A DNA stretch of 64,000 bases from Alteromonas sp. RKMC-009 (lineage in GTDB: Bacteria > Pseudomonadota > Gammaproteobacteria > Enterobacterales > Alteromonadaceae). The notes beneath the pieces were generated by a model that saw only the letters and a list, made by a program, of their open reading frames with translations, was not told the origin of the DNA and made no database searches. The translations under genes and the position numbers were made by a program. The first letter of the stretch is position 1, and every line of letters starts with the position of its first letter. The DNA lies in NCBI RefSeq assembly GCF_003584565.2, contig NZ_CP031010.1, positions 1,550,001-1,614,000 on the forward strand, in the 5' to 3' direction. Shown one piece after another: positions 44,549 through 52,205 of this stretch.

Positions 44549-45160
44549 ATGGTAAGGATAATCGTTTCTATATTATTAGGTGCGTTAGTTGCCTTTGGTC
44601 TGTTTGTTGTTATGGCAAAGCTAATTGAGAACTCTGCCAGACCTGCAGACGAGGTACCGGAAGCACCAGTTATTGATATCGTGATGCAGGAGCCGGATGA
44701 TGAGACGCAAACGCGTACGCGTAAGCCACCTCCGCCTCCGCCGCCACCTCAGCAGCCACCTAAAGTTCAACCTGTTGAACCAGAAGCTGCTGAACCAAAC
44801 ACAGATGGTTTCAGTCTGGCAATTCCGTCAGTTGATACCGGTGGTGTTGGTGTAGATATTGGCGGTGTTGGTGCGATGCAACGCGATGGTGACGCTACAC
44901 CAATCGTACGTATCGATCCTAAGTATCCACCTGATGCTGCCCGTGATGGCCGTGAAGGTTGGGTAAAACTGCAGTTCACTATTAATGAACAGGGTGGTGT
45001 TGATGACATCAGTGTTATCGATGCAGATCCCAAGCGTATCTTCGACCGTGAAGCGCGTCGCGCGCTGAGCAAGTGGAAGTACAAGCCAAAAATTGTTGAC
45101 GGTAAAGCGGTTAAGCAAGAAGGCATGTTCGTTCAACTGGACTTTAAACTGGAGCAATGA
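44549..45160 (+). CDS. tonB: TonB energy-transducing protein
   Basis: 203 residues: N-terminal TM anchor ([19 protein letters not shown]), Pro-rich spacer ([19 protein letters not shown]) shorter than in E. coli TonB, and the C-terminal domain with [20 protein letters not shown] and SKWKYKP. TonB2-like in size. Carries proton-motive energy to outer-membrane receptors, presumably including those at 34418 and 52206. Confidence 0.95.
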   Translation: MVRIIVSILLGALVAFGLFVVMAKLIENSARPADEVPEAPVIDIVMQEPDDETQTRTRKPPPPPPPPQQPPKVQPVEPEAAEPNTDGFSLAIPSVDTGGVGVDIGGVGAMQRDGDATPIVRIDPKYPPDAARDGREGWVKLQFTINEQGGVDDISVIDADPKRIFDREARRALSKWKYKPKIVDGKAVKQEGMFVQLDFKLEQ

Positions 45161-45162
45161 TC

Positions 45163-46476
45163 ATGAAACTACGTACATTTAAAATGTCCGCCGTTGCTTT
45201 GGTCATGGGTATTGGTGCTGCGATTGCAGCGCCAATGGCCGCAGCGCAGGAATCCGCACCAGCGGCTAAACCTGCAGCGGCTAAACCTTCTGGCCCTGTG
45301 CTGTGTCCTGGCTATGTCAAGGGTAAAACTACTCTTGTCGGCGAGCGTACCGGTAAGAAAGTTCAGGCTGCTTTTGAAGCCTACAATGAAGACCGTGTTC
45401 AGGAAGCTATCGATATCCTTAAAGAAGTGGATCCAAGTGACGACTTCGATAAGGCATACGTAAACCGCTTCCTGGGTAACCTGATTGCGTCTCAGGAAGG
45501 TAAGGGTGCAGAAGCATTCGGTTACCTTCAGTCAGCAGTACAAACTAAAGTACTGAATGACTTGGAGCACGCAGGCACGCTGAAGTTACTTGGTGACTTA
45601 AGCATGCAGGAACAAAAGTTCGATGAAGCTGTTAAGTACTATGACAAGTGGATGGACTTTACCTGTAAAGAAGATGCTCAGGTTTACACACGTAAAGCAC
45701 AAGCATTGTATGAGCAGAAGAAGTTTAGCCAGGTTGCAGCAACTGCTGACAAAGCTATCAAACTGAATTCTGAAGCTGGCAAGCCAGATAAGAACCCTTA
45801 TCTGTTGAAACTTTCTGCTTTCTTTGAAGACAAAAAGTATCCTGAAACAGTAAGTGTTGCTGAAGTGCTTGTTAACATGTTCCCTGAGAATCCAACTTAC
45901 TGGGTTCAGTTGGGCAGCTTCTACATGATGGTTGAACGTTTTGATAAAGCTGTACAAACGCTGGATATCGCTTACACGGCGGGTTATCTTGAGAAAGACA
46001 GCCAAATCAAACAGCTTGCTTCCCTGTATGCAAATGCGGGTAATCCACATAAGTCTGCTGAACTTCTGTCTAAGTATGTTAAGAGCGGCCTGCTGAAGAA
46101 AGATGCGGAGATGTATGCAAACATCGCTAACTCTTATCATCAGGCGAAGGACTATAAAGATGCGGCCAGTTATTACGGCAAAGCTGCAGAAGTCGATAGC
46201 GATCCTGAATATTATCGTAAGCAGGGTACTTTGTTACTCGTAGCTGAAGATTATAAAGGTGCTATCAAAGCTCTGAACAATGCTCTGGAACGTGGTGCTG
46301 AAGATCCCGCTAAGATTCACTTCTCATTAATGGAAGCGAACTTCTATATCGGTAACTATAAAGCAGCTTACGATCACATTCAGATTGCTAAGAAAGATAA
46401 GTCTTTACGCAGAAATGCGATGGCGTGGGAACCTTATATTAAAGATAAGGCTAAAAACCGCGGCATTAAGATTTAA
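45163..46476 (+). CDS. TPR protein ending the TonB operon
   Basis: 437 residues from ATG 45163 (GGAG 8 nt upstream; ATG 45157 would overlap tonB in ATGA). Signal peptide ending MAAAQ, an Ala/Pro/Lys-rich stretch, then about ten TPR repeats (e.g. EQKFDEAVKYYDKWMDF, KDYKDAASYYGKAAEVDSDP). A periplasmic TPR protein at the end of TtpC-type operons matches TtpA-like scaffolds of Vibrio TonB3/TonB2 loci. Biased codon use suggests strong expression. Confidence 0.88.
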   Translation: MKLRTFKMSAVALVMGIGAAIAAPMAAAQESAPAAKPAAAKPSGPVLCPGYVKGKTTLVGERTGKKVQAAFEAYNEDRVQEAIDILKEVDPSDDFDKAYVNRFLGNLIASQEGKGAEAFGYLQSAVQTKVLNDLEHAGTLKLLGDLSMQEQKFDEAVKYYDKWMDFTCKEDAQVYTRKAQALYEQKKFSQVAATADKAIKLNSEAGKPDKNPYLLKLSAFFEDKKYPETVSVAEVLVNMFPENPTYWVQLGSFYMMVERFDKAVQTLDIAYTAGYLEKDSQIKQLASLYANAGNPHKSAELLSKYVKSGLLKKDAEMYANIANSYHQAKDYKDAASYYGKAAEVDSDPEYYRKQGTLLLVAEDYKGAIKALNNALERGAEDPAKIHFSLMEANFYIGNYKAAYDHIQIAKKDKSLRRNAMAWEPYIKDKAKNRGIKI

Positions 46477-46491
46477 TGCTTAATTAGAATT

Positions 46492-46519
46492 AAAAAACCC
46501 TGCGACAGCAGGGTTTTTT
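46492..46519. terminator. Bidirectional terminator between the TonB operon and tmcA
   Basis: AAAAAACCCTGC, loop GACA, GCAGGGTTTTTT; symmetric A/T tracts serve both convergent transcripts. Confidence 0.93.
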
Positions 46520-46569
46520 GTTTTCAGTACTTCTCATTTTAATTTTTATATCAGGCTCAGAACCTGATT

Positions 46570-48603
46570 TCACACCTGACCTCCGTCATGCCCTGAAGAC
46601 AGTAGTTTTTCACACCGGTGTCTCAGATCATTAACCATCTCTTTCTTACCTTGTAAGCCCATGCGGTACGCTAACTGTTTCAAAGAGTCCCCTGCAGATA
46701 ACCTGCGAAGTATTGCAGCTAATTCAACATCAGAGTCGGAATGGGCTTTATCAGTCAGTTGGGTTAAATAATTCAGCGAGGAATAAAGATGATCGATACT
46801 CCGGCTGCCTTCAACGAACTGGCGAATCCTTAATAAATGGCGCTTACGCAGAAGTGGGGGGAGCTCACCGTTTTCTTCCAGTGCCAAAAGCAGGTCAATG
46901 GCTTCTGCTGCCCTCTGAGAGACCGGATTGACGACCAGTGCACTAGGCAATCCTGATGCTTTGTCCGGTTTATTACCCCGTTTTACAATGGTATAACCAT
47001 TAGTTGTCCAGAATCTCAGTAACTTGTCATCAGCGCCAAAAGATGAAGTGATCAAATCAGCACCTTCAGTCTGGCAGGTGAAAACAATTTGCTTTAGTAA
47101 TTTTGACCCGAGACCTTTTGACTGCCAGTCAGGACTTACCGCAATGCGGTTAATCCGCCTGATTGTCATGGATGCAAAATTTTCATCAGTGCTCATCAAA
47201 GCCAGACTCTGCGCCGTCAGATGGCCTTTTACGCGACGTTTTCCTTCTGCAATATGCTCAGTGAGGGTTTCCGGCGCAATGCCGCCTTCATGCTCTACTA
47301 CTGCGGCAGCAATAATCTTGCCCTTCACAATTAGCAGGTGAAAGTTGTTTTGAGGAGAGTCTGTCAGTCTTAACATGTCATCGGGACTACTCTGGTAATG
47401 CGCAGCAGTGAGCATTTCCAGAACCTGACGGAGTGTTGACGGTTCCATGTCTCTTGCCGGCAGGACAAAGTGCTCCGGTGAAAAAGGCTCCCGCGGGTCG
47501 CCCGGTTCTTCACGGCACAGGGCTTGTCTGAATGTCAGCTTCGATACCAGAGCTTCCAGTTGGTCGCCACCGCGCCAGCGTACAGGCTCTGACAGCTTTC
47601 TCACCGGAATATTGTGAGGCTCGAGAAACTTGGTTCTGAATCCTTGTCCACTGCCTTCGTAACCCTCTGTGGTAGAGCTTAAAATAACAAACGCAGGTGT
47701 TGATAATAAACGCTGTAGCAGCGGCAGTGGCAGCGCTGCTGCTTCGTCTATGACAAGAACATCAATGTTATCTTCGGACAACCGGGGGCTGTCCGTAGCC
47801 ATCCACTGCGCTTTGTTTCCGCTTTCGCATTCCGAGGACGCGAGTAATCCTGAGACAGAGGCTTGCGAATACGCTGTAACAGCTACATTTAACTCCAGTT
47901 TCAGAAAGTGGGCGATAATTTTACCGGATAAAAATGACTTTCCTCTGCCTCTGGCTGCCTCAATACAAACACACTTGTAAGTGCTGCAGTCATCCTGCGT
48001 GATCTTGTCAAACACCTTCTGCTGGGTAGCGGTCAGTCTGTCAGACTCAGATATGCGGGAAACTTCCACAGCCTGCGGGGAGGGCAAGTACACGCTGTCC
48101 CGGCTGACCATGCCCGTCTCCGGAGTGTCTGTTAAAGGGCGCAGAATCTTATCTATATATACACTGCTATTCAGTGTTTGTCCGTAGCTTAAAAAATAGG
48201 GGCGGGTAACCGACGGATGAGAGTGCCAGGTATCTGATGGCGGTGTCAGAAGTATTAGTGTTCCGGATACTTTTACTGTACCGGCCAGAGCCGTCAGCAC
48301 AGATGGCCTGAATTGCTCAGAGAAGTCGATGATGACAATGTCATACTCACTGCCTAAACACTGCCGGTACAAATTGAGTGGCGTGGTCTTCGCTATCCTG
48401 GTCTTTGCTATATCAGCAAGCCTGGCGTTAAGTTCGCCGGCAATGCAAAAAGAAATATCTTCAGGCAGTGATGAGAGTATGTCTTCAACTGTGGTGGCAT
48501 GGTGATGCTTATCGCCATGGATCACTAGTCTTTGCCGGTGATAATCGCTGGTATTACAAAACAAGGGTGCTGTAAGCCAGTCAGTCACAGTTGTCTGAGC
48601 CAT
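46570..48603 (-). CDS. tmcA: tRNA(Met) cytidine acetyltransferase TmcA
   Basis: 677 residues. Installs N4-acetylcytidine at the wobble position of elongator tRNA-Met using acetyl-CoA and ATP. An N-terminal domain (about 1-175) is followed by a helicase-like module with Walker A EAARGRGKSF near 212 and Walker B VLVIDEAAALP, then a GNAT domain with RINRIAVSPDWQSKGLGSKLL, and a C-terminal tRNA-binding tail. Domain order and length match E. coli TmcA (671). Confidence 0.95.
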   Translation of the reverse strand: MAQTTVTDWLTAPLFCNTSDYHRQRLVIHGDKHHHATTVEDILSSLPEDISFCIAGELNARLADIAKTRIAKTTPLNLYRQCLGSEYDIVIIDFSEQFRPSVLTALAGTVKVSGTLILLTPPSDTWHSHPSVTRPYFLSYGQTLNSSVYIDKILRPLTDTPETGMVSRDSVYLPSPQAVEVSRISESDRLTATQQKVFDKITQDDCSTYKCVCIEAARGRGKSFLSGKIIAHFLKLELNVAVTAYSQASVSGLLASSECESGNKAQWMATDSPRLSEDNIDVLVIDEAAALPLPLLQRLLSTPAFVILSSTTEGYEGSGQGFRTKFLEPHNIPVRKLSEPVRWRGGDQLEALVSKLTFRQALCREEPGDPREPFSPEHFVLPARDMEPSTLRQVLEMLTAAHYQSSPDDMLRLTDSPQNNFHLLIVKGKIIAAAVVEHEGGIAPETLTEHIAEGKRRVKGHLTAQSLALMSTDENFASMTIRRINRIAVSPDWQSKGLGSKLLKQIVFTCQTEGADLITSSFGADDKLLRFWTTNGYTIVKRGNKPDKASGLPSALVVNPVSQRAAEAIDLLLALEENGELPPLLRKRHLLRIRQFVEGSRSIDHLYSSLNYLTQLTDKAHSDSDVELAAILRRLSAGDSLKQLAYRMGLQGKKEMVNDLRHRCEKLLSSGHDGGQV

Positions 48604-48663
48604 TTGATATCATTTCACGTATAATCCAGCCGCTATTTTATCTATTGTTTACGAGGAATTCGA

Positions 48664-49083
48664 ATGCGCTTTTTATCCCGCCGGCTTGTCATGCCCAATG
48701 ATCTTAACTACGCCAATGCTTTATTTGGTGGCCGGGCGATGGAATGGATTGACGAGGAAGCGGCAATTTTCGCGATTTGTCAGCTGGAAACAAATTGTCT
48801 GGTCACTAAGCATATTGGTGAAATCACGTTTGAATCCCCGGCATTACAGGGCGATATCGTGGAGTTTGGTCTGGAAACTAAATCGGTGGGGCGTACGTCG
48901 ATTACGGTAACATGTCTGGTGAGAAACAAAGCGACCAAGAAAACCATATGTCTCGCTGATGATATTGTTTTTGTAACTCTCGATCCGGATTCCCGTACTC
49001 CGACGCCCCATGGTAAAACGATGGAGATATTGAAAGCACAAACAGAGGCTGAAATCCGCAGCCTGAATCTGAATGCAGAATAA
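48664..49083 (+). CDS. Acyl-CoA thioesterase (YciA-like hotdog fold)
   Basis: 139 residues. NDLNYANALFGGRAMEWIDEEAA carries the conserved Asn-x-x-Gly-x-x-hydrophobic and Asp helix of hexameric hotdog thioesterases; the strand IVEFGLETKSVGRTSITVTC follows. Hydrolyses acyl-CoA. RBS GAGGAA is 5-6 nt upstream. Divergent from tmcA; ends just before the convergent AraC-HDOD gene. Confidence 0.88.
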   Translation: MRFLSRRLVMPNDLNYANALFGGRAMEWIDEEAAIFAICQLETNCLVTKHIGEITFESPALQGDIVEFGLETKSVGRTSITVTCLVRNKATKKTICLADDIVFVTLDPDSRTPTPHGKTMEILKAQTEAEIRSLNLNAE

Positions 49084-49142
49084 ACGGTTAAAGCCGCCTG
49101 CTCACAAGTTCTGATGCGGGTAAGCGGCACTGATCATAGATA

Positions 49143-50927
49143 TCAGGCCGCTGAAACCCGCCAGCTCGTCACGATCTCTTCCAGCATCTCACTTTGCACC
49201 TTAGTCAGCGTATCCTGACTGTATTCAGGTGTTTCCTGTGAATTCAGCAGATTGAATGCGATGGTATGACACAGTGTGATCTGACCCGTCAGGCTGTCAG
49301 AATTTCCATTTTCGTCGTTGCTGCACAGTTTCCACAATTGCTGATTCACTGCACTGTTAAAACCCCATCTCAGTAACATTAATGATGTGGCACCATACAG
49401 GCAAACGCCGTATTCATCATTGATACGGTTAAAGAAAACGTCAAATGAAGCGCTTTCATCCCAGTGAGTGACTGCGCCGTCGGAAAACAGACATTCGTCG
49501 TGAAAAATTAGAAACAGGGATAACGTGCCAAACAGTAAAAGCTGTTTGACCTGCTCAGTTTGGTCTTCGTTTAAGCGGTTGAAACCGAACAGGCGCTGAA
49601 AGATAGTCAGGCTCAGCAGCATCGCATCAGTGAGCAGGTTAACTTTTTCAAACCGGCATTGAGAGGTTAGCAACTGCTGCGCTGCGAAAATTACAGCAAG
49701 ATTCCGGATATTGCCTAGCCCGAGATTCCGGCCGATTGCCTGTTCAAGATTTTTGGGTACAGAGCCATAAACCGCTCTGCTGGCCTTGCTCATAACGTGG
49801 GCCTGAAAAATTGGATCTTTTTCAATCAGTGAGACCACATCTGCCAGCGTCATTGTTTCACAGTCCATATTCAGCAGAGTCTGAATTGAATTGGGCAGGG
49901 GAGGCAGGTTCTCCACCACATTAATGAGATTACCGTTACCTTTTTGAAAACGCAGGCGGTTGCCAAGCTGGCGTAGCTGTCCTGCACTGATCCCGGCATG
50001 TTCCTTAAAACTGCGCTCAAAGGATCGGCGGTCAGAGAAGCCAAGGTGGGCGGCGGTGTCTTCCGTTTTTTCGCCACTGAGTAACCGGTGACATGACTGG
50101 TCATGAATGTACTCTTTGAGTAATGCGCTGAAAGAAATGGACTCTTGCCTTAACTGGCGACGAAACGCGGACTCCGTTTGACCTAGTTGCGTTGCTACCC
50201 ATTCCGAACGGATCCTTGCCGGGCTCGGGGCTTTGAGAAATGCTTCTTTAACCTGCTGCTTTAACGGCAAATCATTGCTGGTGTCGAGGTTTCCCGCCAG
50301 CATTTTTTTAATCGACTGAGAATAGTAAAATGATGCCTGTTTACACCATTTATTATCGAAAACAAGGCATACAACAACTCCCTCATGTCTGATATCACCG
50401 CTGCTGACCGGCCTTAATAAGCTGACCGGTTGTTCGCCGGATGGCGGTAAGGTGACCGTTGTGAAGTCGAATTTTCTGCCGGCCAGGTGACGGCACAAAG
50501 CGAGGAGGAAATAACAGCGGAATTCGGTAAGAACAGGATGTGATGATGGCTGAAACCGGAGACAGGTTTCATTTCCGTCAGTTTTTACTGTCAGTGCCGC
50601 ACTGTTACCCAGAATATAGTGGTAGTGTTTTCCCAGTACATGGAGTGCGTCATCAATATGCTTACTGGCCGTGAGATACACCACCAGATTACTCATTTTG
50701 TTGAAATCAAAATAGCCAATCAGGGAGCGGCCAATTGTCTCATATTCGTTGGCAGGACAAAGAGAGTGAAGAATAGACGCCAGTCCGTCATCGTCCATTT
50801 TCTCATTTTCTATTTGTGTGACGCTTTCGAGCATCGTTGTGTCATATTCGTTATCAAGTCCGTTATCCCTTCTCAGACTCAATAAAGCGCGGATGACTGC
50901 CGACCAGAAAAAACCGTGATACTGCAC
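49143..50927 (-). CDS. AraC-type HTH and HDOD fusion regulator
   Basis: 594 residues. After an unassigned N-terminal part (1-210), an AraC-type double HTH spans about 232-325: WVATQLGQTESAFRRQLRQESISFSALL and HLGFSDRRSFERSFKEHAGISAGQLR. An HDOD domain follows (about 335-530), beginning VVENLPPLPNSIQTLLNMDCETMTLADVVSLIEKDPIFQAHVM. HDOD domains occur in signalling proteins, often near c-di-GMP enzymes, and lack HD catalytic residues. A DNA-binding HDOD fusion is unusual. Its promoter region is shared with the c-di-GMP riboswitch gene. Confidence 0.82.
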   Translation of the reverse strand: MQYHGFFWSAVIRALLSLRRDNGLDNEYDTTMLESVTQIENEKMDDDGLASILHSLCPANEYETIGRSLIGYFDFNKMSNLVVYLTASKHIDDALHVLGKHYHYILGNSAALTVKTDGNETCLRFQPSSHPVLTEFRCYFLLALCRHLAGRKFDFTTVTLPPSGEQPVSLLRPVSSGDIRHEGVVVCLVFDNKWCKQASFYYSQSIKKMLAGNLDTSNDLPLKQQVKEAFLKAPSPARIRSEWVATQLGQTESAFRRQLRQESISFSALLKEYIHDQSCHRLLSGEKTEDTAAHLGFSDRRSFERSFKEHAGISAGQLRQLGNRLRFQKGNGNLINVVENLPPLPNSIQTLLNMDCETMTLADVVSLIEKDPIFQAHVMSKASRAVYGSVPKNLEQAIGRNLGLGNIRNLAVIFAAQQLLTSQCRFEKVNLLTDAMLLSLTIFQRLFGFNRLNEDQTEQVKQLLLFGTLSLFLIFHDECLFSDGAVTHWDESASFDVFFNRINDEYGVCLYGATSLMLLRWGFNSAVNQQLWKLCSNDENGNSDSLTGQITLCHTIAFNLLNSQETPEYSQDTLTKVQSEMLEEIVTSWRVSAA

Positions 50928-51113
50928 GTTTGCTCCCTATACCGGATCCCTTCAGTCAAGGATATAAGAATTACCTGTGGCTTGACAGAAAAAGGGTGAA
51001 TTTTGTGTTGGTACAAATTTGTACCGGATTTCGTTCAGAAGTGTCCTTTTTTACTTGCGGGCCTCTCCCTATCATTACAACCGTCGACTCATTGGTGGAA
51101 ACGTCACTTCCAC

Positions 51114-51197
51114 AGAGTAGATTCGCCAAACCTGTCGTGAGGCAGGGACGGAAAGCCACGGGTCTTATACCGCCATAAGACAGCCGGGTTGCAGTGA
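51114..51197 (+). promoter_or_regulatory. Cyclic di-GMP-I (GEMM-I) riboswitch
   Basis: GCCAAACC (51125-51132) opens the P2 helix CCTGTC-GTGA-GGCAGG with a GNRA tetraloop. GGGACGGAAAGCCACGGG is the ligand-binding core, P3 is GTCTTAT/ATAAGAC, and the 3' core is AGCCGGGTTGC. All fit the GEMM-I consensus. GTGGAA/TTCCAC (51095-51113) forms a hairpin just upstream. The 3' GCAGTG (51191-51196) can alternatively pair with CACTGC (51223-51228), directly before the AAGGA ribosome-binding site, a plausible switch. Confidence 0.9.
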
Positions 51198-51241
51198 AGT
51201 TGTTTAACTATTTTCAGGCACACACTGCTCAAGGAACATAA

Positions 51242-51922
51242 ATGAAATTTAGCATCAAAACTGCAGCCCTGCTAACCGGCTTCTGTGCGGCATTCACGGC
51301 TAACGCCAACATTATCAGCAGCTACGATATCGACTTCGCTGCCCAGACTCTGACTGCACATCAACAAAGCGGCACGTCTAACTACGGAACCTGGACAAAC
51401 AATGGCAGTGTACTGAACCTGCGCGAAAACAGCTGGTTCACACTGAACCTGGATGATGCTTTCGGGATCCAGAGCCTGGATTTAGATAATTCTGCTTCAG
51501 ATATTTTGTTGTCATTTGAATTTCGTATGACGCCGGGCAACAACAATACTAATGCAAACCCTTACTCTGAGATTGGCGGGATCTGGCTGGCAGATTTCTC
51601 TGCCGGTGAACAGAATAACGATGCCAGCCGCACGTTTGCTCTGGGTGGCACACAGAATTTCGGTCTGGATGACTTTACTTATACCAACGAACCAGCCTGG
51701 GAAACCTTCTCTATTACTCTGGATGATTACATGTCAGGACTTATTACCGACATCGTATTCATTAACGATTGTGATGCAGCCAGTGGTTGTGGAGATATGA
51801 AGGTTCGCTTCCGGAATGCCTCTATTACAGAAGTCAGTGAGCCAACCGCCATGTCACTGATCCTTCTGGGAATAGGGTTTATGGGATGGCGCACAAGACG
51901 CCAGAATCAGAAGGTCGCCTGA
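51242..51922 (+). CDS. PEP-CTERM domain exported protein
   Basis: 226 residues: signal peptide (TAALLTGFCAAFTANA), a beta-rich Asn/Ser-rich body with one Cys pair (NDCDAASGCGD), and a C-terminal sorting signal: SEPTAMSLILLGIGFMGWR followed by RRQ, a slightly degenerate PEP motif (SEP), a TM helix and a basic end. Such proteins are processed by exosortase and go to the cell surface or the extracellular polymer. AAGGA precedes ATG 51242. Controlled by the c-di-GMP riboswitch upstream. Confidence 0.85.
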   Translation: MKFSIKTAALLTGFCAAFTANANIISSYDIDFAAQTLTAHQQSGTSNYGTWTNNGSVLNLRENSWFTLNLDDAFGIQSLDLDNSASDILLSFEFRMTPGNNNTNANPYSEIGGIWLADFSAGEQNNDASRTFALGGTQNFGLDDFTYTNEPAWETFSITLDDYMSGLITDIVFINDCDAASGCGDMKVRFRNASITEVSEPTAMSLILLGIGFMGWRTRRQNQKVA

Positions 51923-51930
51923 TCTTCATT

Positions 51931-51959
51931 GCCCGCCACGTCACATCGCGGGCTTTTTT
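51931..51959 (+). terminator. Terminator of the PEP-CTERM gene
   Basis: GCCCGC, an 11-nt loop, GCGGGC, then TTTTTT. Confidence 0.88.
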
Positions 51960-52049
51960 ATTGCTTTTTCGGGGCTGCCGGCAACTTGACTAAGTCACTG
52001 AAGTTGTTAGACTGCCCTCGCTTAATTTGCGGACTCCGCAATAAGCATT

Positions 52050-52136
52050 AGGCCAAGGGGTGCCGTCTTTACGGCTGAGATCCATTCCATGGGAACCCTT
52101 AAACCTGATCCGGATAATACCGGCGTAGGGATGGTG
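52050..52136 (+). promoter_or_regulatory. Thiamine pyrophosphate (THI element) riboswitch
   Basis: GGGGTGCC (52057-52064), GGCTGAGA (52073-52080), GGGAACCC, ACCTGATCCGGATAATACCGG and GCGTAGGGA are the conserved TPP aptamer blocks in order; P1 pairs GCCA with TGGT. It precedes the receptor, YkoF-like, PnuT and kinase genes, so it assigns the whole operon to thiamine uptake. Confidence 0.97.
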
Positions 52137-52174
52137 ATAAAAGCAATCTGAAAACCTCAATACCTGCCGTAAAG

Positions 52175-52203
52175 CCGGATCTTTTTGATGATTAAAGAGA
52201 TCC
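52175..52203 (+). promoter_or_regulatory. Expression platform of the TPP riboswitch (RBS sequestor)
   Basis: GGATCT (52177-52182) pairs with AGATCC (52198-52203), which covers the ribosome-binding AAGAGA of the receptor gene. The overlapping CCGGATC (52175-52181) is fully complementary to GATCCGG (52107-52113) inside the aptamer. With TPP bound, GATCCGG is occupied and the sequestor forms (off); without TPP it can be disrupted (on). Read from the sequence, not folded by computer. Confidence 0.6.
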
Positions 52204-52205
52204 TA

